Source: Pedobacter sp. Bi126
GTDB taxonomy: Bacteria > Bacteroidota > Bacteroidia > Sphingobacteriales > Sphingobacteriaceae
DNA: 64,000 nucleotides
NCBI RefSeq assembly: GCF_918698245.1
Contig: NZ_CAKKMS010000002.1
Coordinates: 558,001-622,000 of the forward strand
Direction: 5' to 3'
The notes beneath the pieces are model-generated. The model did not search any database. It worked only from the letters and a program-made list of their open reading frames with translations, and was not told the origin of the DNA. Both the position numbers and the translations under genes were made by a program. The stretch's first letter is position 1. Every line of letters begins with the position of its first letter. Below are positions 26,738 to 35,788 of this stretch, in pieces.

Positions 26738-28753
26738 ATGAAAAAGATTAATAAAATATATGTTTTGGTTTCGCTGGTTATATTAATGGCGAGCTGCAAA
26801 GACAGTTTTTTAGAAGAGAAAAAAGATTATGCAGGCTTTAATGAGCAGGTTTTTCAAGAAGCCCCACTGGCTCAGGGCTATGTAGATTATGTTTACGGGT
26901 TGTTTTTACCAGCAAACAATGGTACGCCTAATGTGCAGGTGCAGAGTGCTACAGATAACGGCGCTTACAGTTCGGCATTTACACAAACTACCGATGAGCT
27001 GGCAGGTGAAACAGATTGGAATAAAGAGTGGGCCCAAATTTCATATGTAAATACAAATGCATTAAAATACTTTGGACAACGTTTGCCAAATAGTGTAGCC
27101 AATAATACCTGGACACGTATGAAAGAGATCAACCTTTTTCTACAGGAAATCGATAAACATGGTTTAACAACAGATATAACCAATAAGTTTAAAGGACAGA
27201 TGTACTTTTGGAGAGCCTGGCAATATTTCGAACTGGTAAAGTTATATGGCGGGGTACCGCTGGTTTTAACGCCTCAAGATCCCATTGTTTCTTCCGGACC
27301 TGCGAATGAGATACAAAGAAGCTCATCTTCTGCCTGTATAGAACAGATTGTTAAAGATCTGGATATGGCCATCTCCCTTCTGCCCGGAAAATGGACAGGA
27401 GTAGATAATGGTAGAATTACATCGGGAGCTGCTGCTGCACTAAAAGGCAGGGTACTCTTAACATGGGCAAGCCCGCTTTTTAACCGCACTGATGACAGGG
27501 CACGTTGGGATAGAGCCTACCAGGCAAATTTAGCAGCCAAAACTTTATTAGAAGCTAATGGCTTTGGCTTATATAAAGTAGGAGGAACAGCAAATGGAGT
27601 GGCATGGGGAAATATGTTTATAGCTGATAACAGTATCGAATCTGTATTCGCTTTTGGCTTTAATGCGTTAACAACCGGAAATCCACAAAAAAACAATGGT
27701 TGGGAGCAGGCTACACGTTCACGTGAAATTAATGGCGCCGGATCAATATCGCCAACCAAGCAGATTGTGGATGCCTTTCCAATGAGAGATGGCAAGCCGA
27801 TTACCGCCTCATCATCAACATATCCTTATTCTGACGCTAAATTCTACAAAAATAGAGATCCTAGGTTTTATAAAACATTTGTATATAATGGAGCCATCTG
27901 GCCGTATTCGGGTGCAACTAATTATAAGCAATGGACATATGTTTGGAAAAAAACGGCAACAGCTGGCTATAATGGCACTACTGAAACAAAAGGAGCCAAT
28001 GCTAGCGGTATATATTTATGTAAAGCAAATAATCCAAACGCAAACAATACAATTGGTAACTTTAGCAATAGTCCGACCGATTATATGGAAATAAGATTTG
28101 CAGAAGTTGTACTAAATCTTGCTGAATCAGCTATTGGTGCAGATAAACTTAGCGAAGGTTTTGAAGGCATTAAATCTATTAGAGATAGGGCAGGTATTTT
28201 AGCCGGTACTGATGGATCTTATGGTTTGGGTGTTGGTTTAAGCCGCGACCAATTATTTGCAGCTGCTTTAAACGAAAGAAAAGTGGAATTCGCCTATGAA
28301 AGCAAACGCTTCTGGGATCTAAGAAGATGGATGCTTTTTGAATCTGGCCCTACCGCCACAAGGTTAGGTTTTACACCTTTAAATGGTACGCGTAGAACAG
28401 GGTTTTATATTGGAGTTAAAACACTTGCAGGTGCTGATTATGTTGGTGCAAATGATCCTTTGTTAAAACCGGCCTCAGGGACGGCTCCACTTATCGATAG
28501 AGATCCTGCAACTTATCCTGCCGGAATTACCACCTACGATCAATACGTAGATTACCTTTACGATAACTATTTCAAGATCAGTGTAAGAGACGATCTTGAT
28601 AAGACAAGTCCGGCTAACTGGAAATTTACATGGTATCCACAATATTATTTCTTCGGCATCAATCAAACGGTATTGTCAGCAAGTCCATATCTACAACAAA
28701 CAACAGGTTGGGATAGCATGAATGGTGCTGGTACCTTCGATCCATTAAAGTAA
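26738..28753 (+). CDS. SusD/RagB-like glycan-binding lipoprotein (pair 2)
   Basis: The 671-residue lipoprotein has a lipobox LMASC (Cys near residue 20) followed by KDSFLEEKKDYAG. SusD motifs are FKGQMYFWRAWQYFELVKLYGGVPLVL, SGAAAALKGRVLLTWASPLFN, DYMEIRFAEVVLNLAESAIGADKL and ERKVEFAYESKRFWDLRRWML. It is longer than SusD-1 mainly through a C-terminal insertion (LAGADYVGANDPLLKPASG). It ends in GTFDPLK like its paralogue. A strong terminator follows, so this pair forms a two-gene unit. Confidence 0.96.
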   Translation: MKKINKIYVLVSLVILMASCKDSFLEEKKDYAGFNEQVFQEAPLAQGYVDYVYGLFLPANNGTPNVQVQSATDNGAYSSAFTQTTDELAGETDWNKEWAQISYVNTNALKYFGQRLPNSVANNTWTRMKEINLFLQEIDKHGLTTDITNKFKGQMYFWRAWQYFELVKLYGGVPLVLTPQDPIVSSGPANEIQRSSSSACIEQIVKDLDMAISLLPGKWTGVDNGRITSGAAAALKGRVLLTWASPLFNRTDDRARWDRAYQANLAAKTLLEANGFGLYKVGGTANGVAWGNMFIADNSIESVFAFGFNALTTGNPQKNNGWEQATRSREINGAGSISPTKQIVDAFPMRDGKPITASSSTYPYSDAKFYKNRDPRFYKTFVYNGAIWPYSGATNYKQWTYVWKKTATAGYNGTTETKGANASGIYLCKANNPNANNTIGNFSNSPTDYMEIRFAEVVLNLAESAIGADKLSEGFEGIKSIRDRAGILAGTDGSYGLGVGLSRDQLFAAALNERKVEFAYESKRFWDLRRWMLFESGPTATRLGFTPLNGTRRTGFYIGVKTLAGADYVGANDPLLKPASGTAPLIDRDPATYPAGITTYDQYVDYLYDNYFKISVRDDLDKTSPANWKFTWYPQYYFFGINQTVLSASPYLQQTTGWDSMNGAGTFDPLK

Positions 28754-28812
28754 TTACAGAAGATCTTCGGGGCGGTTTGCTCACTGCCCTGGTTTTTTTA
28801 TATTTGGTTTGG

Positions 28813-28847
28813 AAAAAGGGGACATTAATTTGTCTCCTTTTTTTTTA
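28813..28847 (+). terminator. Intrinsic terminator after the SusCD-2 operon
   Basis: AAAAAGGGGACA (28813-28824) pairs with TGTCTCCTTTTT (28831-28842) with one G-U pair. There is a 6-nt loop followed by a T-run, which overlaps the start of cassette 3. Confidence 0.85.
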
Positions 28848-29063
28848 TTTAAGAATGTTACATTTATATATGAATTTTATTCCTATCTTGTAACATGGCT
28901 GCGAGAATGAATTTAATTTGTTACAGGCATTTTTGCCAATTGATAAGATGGTACAATAGCTAGCCAAAATTATACATTAAACAGCTGCTTTTTGCATGCA
29001 AATTTGAAAGATAATATACTTTCTAACCAAAATTACTTACAAGGATAGACAAAGAAATGAGCC
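28842..29063 (+). promoter_or_regulatory. Conserved regulatory cassette 3, upstream of the PL1 operon
   Basis: Block I starts at 28842 with AAGAATGTTACATTTATATATGAAT. The operator GATAAGATGGTACAATA is at 28942-28958, followed by GCCAAAAT at 28963-28970. Block II, ATAATATACTTTCTAACCA, is at 29011-29029. ATGAGCCA starts at 29056. The spacings are 168 and 46 bp. TTTTTG about 20 nt before TATACTTTC fits a -33 element. The operator 17-mer is identical to the one before the symporter at 10117. Confidence 0.7.
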
Positions 29064-29118
29064 ACGATTTTCAATATCAGCGATTAGATTTTTTTCTGCT
29101 AGTCAAAAATATTTCGTA
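29056..29118 (+). other. Possible short leader ORF before the PL1 operon (20 codons)
   Basis: Starting at the conserved ATGAGCCA, a 20-residue frame (MSHDFQYQRLDFFLLVKNIS) ends 30 bp before the PL1 start. It is similar in length and pattern to the frame at 23215-23289. It may be a translated leader or a chance reading of a conserved DNA element. Confidence 0.25.
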
Positions 29119-29148
29119 ATTTCTTTCTCTTCCCAACGAACAACACAA

Positions 29149-30804
29149 ATGAAAAAGAACATTTTAAATCTGTTGCTAACAACAGCATTAATACTCTCCG
29201 CAAATTATACGTTTGCCCAATATCCAAACATTCCTGCCGATATTAAAAAATCATCTGATTCGATGATGAAAGAAGCCTATCACCAATCTGATATTGCCTG
29301 GGAGAAAGCAAAGCCTATTATTGCAAAAGAGGCCGCTCAGGGCAAGCCATATATTCCTTGGGCGGGTAGACCGACTGATTTGCCACAATCAGATTTATTG
29401 GCTTTTCCAGGTGCAGAAGGTGGAGGCGCTTATAGTTTTGGTGGCCATGGCGGTAGGGTTATTGTAGTTAAAAACCTAAACGATAAGGGACCTGGTTCTT
29501 TGCGTGATGCCTGTGAACAAGGTGGTGCAAGGATTGTGGTTTTCAATGTTTCAGGGATTATCAGATTAAAAACCCCGCTTATTATCCGTGCACCTTATAT
29601 CACTATTGCTGGCCAAACCGCACCTGGTGATGGTGTTTGCGTGGCCGGCGAGTCGGTTTGGTTAAATACACATGATGTAATTATACGTTTTATGCGTTTT
29701 AGAAGGGGAGAAACCTTTGTTGGCCGTCGCGATGATGCCATTGGAGGTAATCCAGTAGGTAACATTATGATCGATCACGTTTCGGCGAGCTGGGGATTGG
29801 ATGAAAACATGTCGATGTACCGCCACATGTACAATGATAGTACTGGCAAAGCAGAAGAGAAATTGGGGACGGTAAATATTACGATACAAAACTCTATTTT
29901 CTCAGAGGCACTAGATTATTGGAACCATGCTTTCGGTAGCACCTTAGGTGGAGAAAACTGTGCCTTTGTACGTAACCTTTGGGCAGATAATGGTGCCCGT
30001 AACCCATCAATTGGCTGGAACGGAATTTTTAATTTTGCTAACAATGTGGTTTTTAACTGGAACAACCGCTCAACTGATGGCGGCGATTATACCGCACAAT
30101 ATAACATCATTAATAACTTTTATAAACCAGGTCCGGTTACCGAACTGAAAGATCCGATTAGTTACCGCATTTTAAAACCAGAATCTGGACGCAGTAAATT
30201 ACCCTATGTTGTTTTTGGCAGGGCTTATGTAGCTGGAAATATAATTGACGGTAATGAAAAAGTAACCAAAAATAACTGGGATGGAGGGGTTCAATTGGAA
30301 GATAAAAAAGGAAATTTAATGTCTTTCGATGAAGCAAGTAAATATTTCGCAGCGATGAAAGCTAAGAGTCCGTTTCCAATGCCTAAGATCAGTATTATCC
30401 CTACTTTAAAAGCTAAAGAATATGTATTGGCAAATGCCGGTGCAACTTTACCGAAAAGAGATCCGGTTGATACCCGTGTAGTTAAACAGGTTGCCACAGG
30501 TAAAATCGAAGTACATCCTGATGCTAAACCATCTGCTTTTCAGTTTGAACACCGCAGGTTACCAGGCGATTCTTACAAGCAAGGCATCATTACAGAAGTT
30601 TCTCAGGTTGGAGGTTACCCAGAATATAGAGGCACACCATATAAAGACAGTGATGATGATGGTATGCCAGATGCTTACGAGCTTAAAAATGGTTTAAACC
30701 CTAAGGATGCAGCTGATGCTGCTAAAACTACAAAAAGTGGTTATGCAAACATCGAAGTATATTTAAATAGTGTTGTTCCGGTTTCAATTGTTAAGCCCAA
30801 CTAA
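29149..30804 (+). CDS. PL1-type pectate lyase with C-terminal calcium-repeat segment (copy 1)
   Basis: This secreted 551-residue enzyme has a signal peptide ending YTFAQ (about residue 24). The right-handed beta-helix has PL1 hallmarks: AFPGAEGGGAYSFGGHGGRVIVV, GSLRDACEQGGARIVVFNVSGII, APYITIAGQTAPGDGVCV, VIIRFMRFRRGE and IDHVSASWGLDENMSMYRH. The last are the calcium-binding Asp region and the catalytic-face region. The C-terminus carries DSDDDGMPDAYELKNGLNP, a thrombospondin-3-like calcium repeat. It should cleave polygalacturonate by beta-elimination, probably at the surface or in the periplasm. It is tandem with a paralogue beginning 1 bp after its stop. Confidence 0.93.
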   Translation: MKKNILNLLLTTALILSANYTFAQYPNIPADIKKSSDSMMKEAYHQSDIAWEKAKPIIAKEAAQGKPYIPWAGRPTDLPQSDLLAFPGAEGGGAYSFGGHGGRVIVVKNLNDKGPGSLRDACEQGGARIVVFNVSGIIRLKTPLIIRAPYITIAGQTAPGDGVCVAGESVWLNTHDVIIRFMRFRRGETFVGRRDDAIGGNPVGNIMIDHVSASWGLDENMSMYRHMYNDSTGKAEEKLGTVNITIQNSIFSEALDYWNHAFGSTLGGENCAFVRNLWADNGARNPSIGWNGIFNFANNVVFNWNNRSTDGGDYTAQYNIINNFYKPGPVTELKDPISYRILKPESGRSKLPYVVFGRAYVAGNIIDGNEKVTKNNWDGGVQLEDKKGNLMSFDEASKYFAAMKAKSPFPMPKISIIPTLKAKEYVLANAGATLPKRDPVDTRVVKQVATGKIEVHPDAKPSAFQFEHRRLPGDSYKQGIITEVSQVGGYPEYRGTPYKDSDDDGMPDAYELKNGLNPKDAADAAKTTKSGYANIEVYLNSVVPVSIVKPN

Positions 30805-30805
30805 T

Positions 30806-32437
30806 ATGCGTACCTGGAAATTAATTTTTAGCATAATAGCGCTGTTTGGTATTGGAAATGTAGCTTTTGCACAATATCCGGTAATCCCAGAGGCAATGGA
30901 AAAGAAAGCCGATTCGCTTTTAAAAAGCATTGAAGAAAAATCTGAACTGCAATTTTTAAAAGTAAAACATATTGTAGATGAAGAGGCAAAACAGGGTAAA
31001 CCTTATATTCCATGGGCAGCAAAACCAGGTGATTTACCACAAGCTAAAACAGTGGCCTTTCCGGGCGCTGAAGGTGGTGGTGCTTATTCTTTTGGCGGCC
31101 GTGGTGGAAAAGTTTACGTAGTAACCAGTCTTGAAGATTCGGGCAGCGGAACTTTACGTGAGGCCTGCGAGCAAGGCGGTGCGCGAATCATTGTTTTTAA
31201 CGTTTCGGGGATTATCAAATTAAAAACACCACTGATTATCCGTGCACCTTATATTACCATTGCCGGTCAAAGTGCACCTGGCGATGGGATCTGCGTGGCT
31301 GGCGAATCAGTTTGGATCAATACCCATGATGTAGTGATCCGCTATATGCGTTTCCGTCGGGGAGCAACAGATGTTACCCGTAGAGATGACGCCATCGGCG
31401 GAAATCCTGTTGGAAACATCATCATCGATCACGTTTCGGCAAGTTGGGGATTAGATGAGAATATGTCGATTTACCGCCATGTTTACGATCCAAAAGACGG
31501 TTCTAAACCTATAAAACTACCCACTGTAAACGTTACCATCCAGAATTCGATCTTTTCAGAGGCTTTAGATACCTATAACCATGCCTTCGGAAGTACAATT
31601 GGCGGTTTGAACAGTACTTTTATGCGTAATCTTTGGGCATCAAATATCAGCCGGAATCCTTCTGTTGGCATGTATGGCGATTTTGGTTTTGCCAATAATG
31701 TGATTTTTAACTGGTGGAACAGAAGTGCCGATGGTGGCGATAATGCTTCATTTTATAGTTTTATTAACAATTATTATAAACCAGGACCCATTACTCCGAC
31801 AGGAGAACCGATTTCTTATCGTATCTTAAAACCTGAATCGGGCAGAGATAAAAAGTTTGCCAACGAATTTGGTAAAGCTTATGTAACCGGTAATATTATA
31901 GAAGGAAACGAAAAGGTAACCAAAAATAATTGGGATGGTGGTGTTCAACCTGAAAGCAAAAGAGATAAACAAAAGTTGTTAGATTCGATGAAAGTGGATA
32001 AACCTTTGCCAATGGCTAAAATTTCCATCATCGATACCAAAAAAGCTTATGATTATGTTCTGGCCAATGCCGGTGCATCTCTTCCTGTTAGAGACGCTGT
32101 TGATCAACGCATCATCAGGCAGGTAAGCACTGGTAAAATTGATCATGTTGAGGATGGGAAACTTCCAGCTCAACAAAGTTATGTAAAACGCCGTTTGCCT
32201 GCTGATTCATACAAAAAAGGCATTATTTCCGACATTGCACAAGTTGGGGGGTATCCTGAATATAAAGGAAAACCTTATGTAGATACAGATCATGATGGAA
32301 TACCGGATGCCTGGGAAACAAAAAACGGACTAAACCCAAAAGATGCTAAGGATGCCTCAAAAATTTCGAAATCAGGTTATGCCAATATCGAAGTTTATTT
32401 GAATAGTTTGGTAGATATCAATAAAGTGAGACCGTAG
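30806..32437 (+). CDS. PL1-type pectate lyase with C-terminal calcium-repeat segment (copy 2)
   Basis: This 543-residue tandem paralogue of the preceding gene has the same architecture: signal peptide (MRTWKLIF.., ending VAFAQ), AFPGAEGGGAYSFGGRGGKVYVV, GTLREACEQGGARIIVFNVSGII, IDHVSASWGLDENMSIYRH, and C-terminal DTDHDGIPDAWETKNGLNP. The start at ATG 30806 was chosen because it follows the previous stop by 1 bp and opens directly into the signal peptide. The frame extends upstream only inside the previous gene. The pair clearly arose by duplication, with divergence strongest in the N-terminal 60 residues and in the 390-420 loop. Differences in substrate methylation or chain length are possible but unread. 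Confidence 0.93.
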   Translation: MRTWKLIFSIIALFGIGNVAFAQYPVIPEAMEKKADSLLKSIEEKSELQFLKVKHIVDEEAKQGKPYIPWAAKPGDLPQAKTVAFPGAEGGGAYSFGGRGGKVYVVTSLEDSGSGTLREACEQGGARIIVFNVSGIIKLKTPLIIRAPYITIAGQSAPGDGICVAGESVWINTHDVVIRYMRFRRGATDVTRRDDAIGGNPVGNIIIDHVSASWGLDENMSIYRHVYDPKDGSKPIKLPTVNVTIQNSIFSEALDTYNHAFGSTIGGLNSTFMRNLWASNISRNPSVGMYGDFGFANNVIFNWWNRSADGGDNASFYSFINNYYKPGPITPTGEPISYRILKPESGRDKKFANEFGKAYVTGNIIEGNEKVTKNNWDGGVQPESKRDKQKLLDSMKVDKPLPMAKISIIDTKKAYDYVLANAGASLPVRDAVDQRIIRQVSTGKIDHVEDGKLPAQQSYVKRRLPADSYKKGIISDIAQVGGYPEYKGKPYVDTDHDGIPDAWETKNGLNPKDAKDASKISKSGYANIEVYLNSLVDINKVRP

Positions 32438-32490
32438 AAAGATTAAAGAAAAAAGACTAAAGCTGAAAGGCTGATAATCTTAAGAAGAAT

Positions 32491-32576
32491 CGTCATCTCG
32501 ACTGAAGCGAAGCGGAATGGAGAGATCTATCCAAATAGATTTCTCGACTGCGTTTGCACTCTGCTCGAAATGACGA
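32491..32576. repeat. Palindromic repeat (GTCATCTCGACTG / CTCGAAATGAC family)
   Basis: CGTCATCTCGACTGAAGCGA... and ...TTTCTCGACTGCG..GCTCGAAATGACG form an imperfect inverted repeat in the gap between the PL1 pair and the next gene. A half copy (GTCATTTCGACTGGAGTGCA) is at 37291. Confidence 0.6.
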
Positions 32577-32625
32577 TCAAGAGAGAAAGAAATCCTCAAT
32601 GCCTTTGTGGTTAAAAAAATAAAAT

Positions 32626-35600
32626 ATGCCAAAAACTAACCATATATTAAAAGCTATGCAACTAAAAACCTTACCGTTTTTGGTAATGGCGCTTTTGGCG
32701 ACTAACTTTTCATTTGCCCAAAAAACAAAGCCGGTAGAGCCACCAAAACCTATCTTTAAAGGGAAGGATGGCAAGATGGCTTATACACCGGATGCAGATG
32801 GAAACCGGATTCCCGATTTTTCCTATGCTGGTTACATGGCAGGAGAAAAAGCCATTCCTAATGCAACAATTAAGGTAGTTGTTCCTGTTTCAAAGGGCGA
32901 TGCCACCTTAAGGATTCAATCAGCCATTAATTATGTTTCGAAATTACCCCTAGGTAAAGATGGATTACGTGGCGCCGTTTTATTAGAAAAAGGAACTTAC
33001 GAAGTTGCCGGAACATTAAGGTTGTCAGCTTCTGGAGTAGTGCTCCGAGGAAGTGGAATGGGCGAAAACGGTACAAAGATTTTTGCTACGGGTTTAGACC
33101 GGATTGGCGTAATCAGGATTATAGGTCATAAAAATAGGATAGAAGAACAGGCAATCGCAGTTACCGATACTTATGTGCCCGTTAATGCAAATAAAATTAC
33201 ACTGTCTAATGCCAATGGATTTAAAATAGGTGATCAGATCATCATTAACAGACCTTCAACTAAAGAGTGGATCGAGATTCTCAAAACGGTCGAGTTTGGT
33301 GGTGGAGAAAGTGCTTTGGGATGGAAACCAGGGACAAGAGATATTCATTGGGATAGAAAAATTATCGCCATTAATGGCAATACAATAACTTTCGATGCGC
33401 CAATTACAACAGCTTTAGATGCTAAATATGGTGGCGCAACGGTTTCGAAATATAAATGGGATGGAAGAATTGCACAATCTGGCGTTGAAAACCTGAAAAT
33501 CGAATCAGATTATCATAAAGAAAATATTAAAGACGAATACCACCGTTGGACAGCTATCTGTTTAGAAAACGTACAAGATGCCTGGGTTCGTCAGGTGGTT
33601 TTTGAGCATTTTGCAGGTTCTGCAGTAAATGTTTTGGAAACTTCAAAAAGGATTACTGTTGAAGATTGTAAATCGTTAGCTCCAATTTCCGAAATCGGTG
33701 GCGAGCGCCGTTTTACTTTTTTAACAACTGGTCAGCAAACACTTTTCCAAAGGTTGTACTCAGAATATGGTTATCATGATTTTACTGTTGGCTTTTGCGC
33801 GCCAGGCCCCAATGTTTTTGTACAGTGCCAGTCTTATTTGCCTTTCAGTTTTAGTGGTGCAATTGACAGTTGGGCATCGGGCGTTTTATTCGATATCGTA
33901 AATATCGATGGGCAAGCATTAAGTTATTTAAACCGCGGACAGGATGGACAAGGTGCTGGTTGGAGTGCTGCAAATAGTGTATTCTGGCAATGTAGTGCTG
34001 CAAGGGTTGATAATTTTCAGCCGCCTACAGCTCAAAACTGGGCTTTTGGAACCTGGGCGCAATTCGCCGGAAACGGTTATTGGGATATGTCGAACGAACA
34101 GATCCAGCCACGAAGTTTATATTATGCGCAACTAAAAGATAGATTGGGAAATGAGGCGGATAGCAGGAACTTTGTGCTACCTGTTGAAACAGAAGCATCA
34201 AGCAGTCCGCCTGTAGATGTGGCATTAAAACTAACCAAATTGGCCTACAAACCTGCTTTAACCGTTGCAGAATATATTGATGCAGCACCTGACAGGAATA
34301 AAATCCCGACAGATGCCGGTTCGGCAAAAAATATTGATAAGATCGGCTTAGATAAAGTTATCCAAACTCCACTTGCAGGCGCAATGAGCATCAAAAATGG
34401 CTGGTTGGTCCGTGGCAGTGAAATCCTTCTGGGAGATCGTCAGGATGTGCCATGGTGGAACGGAAGCGCCCGTCCGTATGGATTAAAAAATGCTAAGTTT
34501 CACATCACACGTTTCGTTCCTGGTCGTTCCGGTAATGGCTTAACAGATGATCTGGATTCGATGACCGATGCCATGAAAAACGGTCAGGTTAAAGTGCTAG
34601 ATCATAATTATGGCCTTTGGTACGACAGAAGAAGAGATGACCATGAGCGCATCCGTCGTATGGATGGCGAGGTTTGGGCACCTTTTTATGAACTGCCTTT
34701 TGCTCGTAGCGGACAGGATAAAGCCTGGGATGGTTTGAGCAAATATGATATTACCAAATACAACCTTTGGTATTGGGATAGGTTAAAGCAATTTGCTAAT
34801 CTGGCTGATCAAAAAGGCCTGGTTTTAATTCACGAAAACTATTTTCAACACAACATTATCGAGGCCGGGGCGCATTATGCCGATTTTCCCTGGCGTACTG
34901 CAAACAATATCAACAACACGGGTTTCCCCGAACCTGTACCGTATGCTGGCGACAAACGCATTTTTATGGCTGAGCAGTTTTACGATATCAGCAACGAACA
35001 CCGCAAGGCAATCCATAAAGCTTACATCAGAAAATGTTTAGCGAATTTTGATGGAAACACAGGCGTTATCCAGTTAATTGGTGCCGAATTTACCGGTCCG
35101 CTGCACTTTGTTCAGTTCTGGATCGATACCATTAACGAATGGGAAAAAGAAACAGGTAAACATCCGATTATCGGCTTAAGTGTAACAAAAGATGTGCAGG
35201 ATGCCATTTTAGGAGATCCAAACCGTGCTGGTGTTGTCGATCTGATCGACATTAGGTACTGGCATTACCAGGCCGATGGAACGGCTTACGCACCACAAGG
35301 TGGCTTAAGTTTGGCGCCACGTCAGCATGCACGTTTGTTAAAACCTAAAAAAACATCTTTCGAAGAAGTTTATCACGCCGTTTCAGAATATAAGAATAAG
35401 TTCCCAGAAAAGGCTGTGATGTATTCGGGCGATAGCTTTGACAGTTTCGGTTGGGCAATTTTAATGGGAGGAGGTTCGCTCTCCAACGTCAATGGAATTG
35501 ATGATTCAATTTTAACTGCGGCATCTTCGATGAAACCTTTTTTACCTGCAGATAAATCTGCAAAACAATATGGTTTAGAAAACCCTGGCAAAGCTTATAT

Positions 35601-35787
35601 TTTGTATAACGCTTCTGCAAATGCCATCAATCTCGATTTGAGGAAAATATCTGGAAAATTCAACGTAAAAGTGCTGAACACGAGAACGGGGAAGCTGCTT
35701 AAAGAAGAGAAAATTAATGCTGGCGCTATTGCTAAGTTAGAGAAGGTTGGATCAGGAGACGAAGTTATCATCATCAATAAAATTTAA
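32626..35787 (+). CDS. Secreted pectate-lyase-3-type beta-helix fused to a DUF6298-like domain
   Basis: The 1053-residue protein has a signal peptide near residues 11-32 (MQLKTLPFLVMALLATNFSFAQ), so ATG 32656 is an alternative start. Residues about 75-500 resemble a right-handed beta-helix (ATLRIQSAINYVS..GAVLLEKGTYEVAGTLRLSASGVVLRGSGMGENGT..). From about 590 onward a second module reads like a TIM-barrel hydrolase (MSIKNGWLVRGSEILLGD, ADQKGLVLIHENYF, HPIIGLSV, AVMYSGDSFDSFGWAILMGGG) and ends in a small beta-domain. I associate this region with DUF6298, of unknown function. It is encoded between PL1 lyases and an apiosidase-like gene, and 1 bp before the latter. It may be a two-activity pectin enzyme; neither activity is established from the sequence. 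Confidence 0.75.
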   Translation: MPKTNHILKAMQLKTLPFLVMALLATNFSFAQKTKPVEPPKPIFKGKDGKMAYTPDADGNRIPDFSYAGYMAGEKAIPNATIKVVVPVSKGDATLRIQSAINYVSKLPLGKDGLRGAVLLEKGTYEVAGTLRLSASGVVLRGSGMGENGTKIFATGLDRIGVIRIIGHKNRIEEQAIAVTDTYVPVNANKITLSNANGFKIGDQIIINRPSTKEWIEILKTVEFGGGESALGWKPGTRDIHWDRKIIAINGNTITFDAPITTALDAKYGGATVSKYKWDGRIAQSGVENLKIESDYHKENIKDEYHRWTAICLENVQDAWVRQVVFEHFAGSAVNVLETSKRITVEDCKSLAPISEIGGERRFTFLTTGQQTLFQRLYSEYGYHDFTVGFCAPGPNVFVQCQSYLPFSFSGAIDSWASGVLFDIVNIDGQALSYLNRGQDGQGAGWSAANSVFWQCSAARVDNFQPPTAQNWAFGTWAQFAGNGYWDMSNEQIQPRSLYYAQLKDRLGNEADSRNFVLPVETEASSSPPVDVALKLTKLAYKPALTVAEYIDAAPDRNKIPTDAGSAKNIDKIGLDKVIQTPLAGAMSIKNGWLVRGSEILLGDRQDVPWWNGSARPYGLKNAKFHITRFVPGRSGNGLTDDLDSMTDAMKNGQVKVLDHNYGLWYDRRRDDHERIRRMDGEVWAPFYELPFARSGQDKAWDGLSKYDITKYNLWYWDRLKQFANLADQKGLVLIHENYFQHNIIEAGAHYADFPWRTANNINNTGFPEPVPYAGDKRIFMAEQFYDISNEHRKAIHKAYIRKCLANFDGNTGVIQLIGAEFTGPLHFVQFWIDTINEWEKETGKHPIIGLSVTKDVQDAILGDPNRAGVVDLIDIRYWHYQADGTAYAPQGGLSLAPRQHARLLKPKKTSFEEVYHAVSEYKNKFPEKAVMYSGDSFDSFGWAILMGGGSLSNVNGIDDSILTAASSMKPFLPADKSAKQYGLENPGKAYILYNASANAINLDLRKISGKFNVKVLNTRTGKLLKEEKINAGAIAKLEKVGSGDEVIIINKI

Positions 35788-35788
35788 C

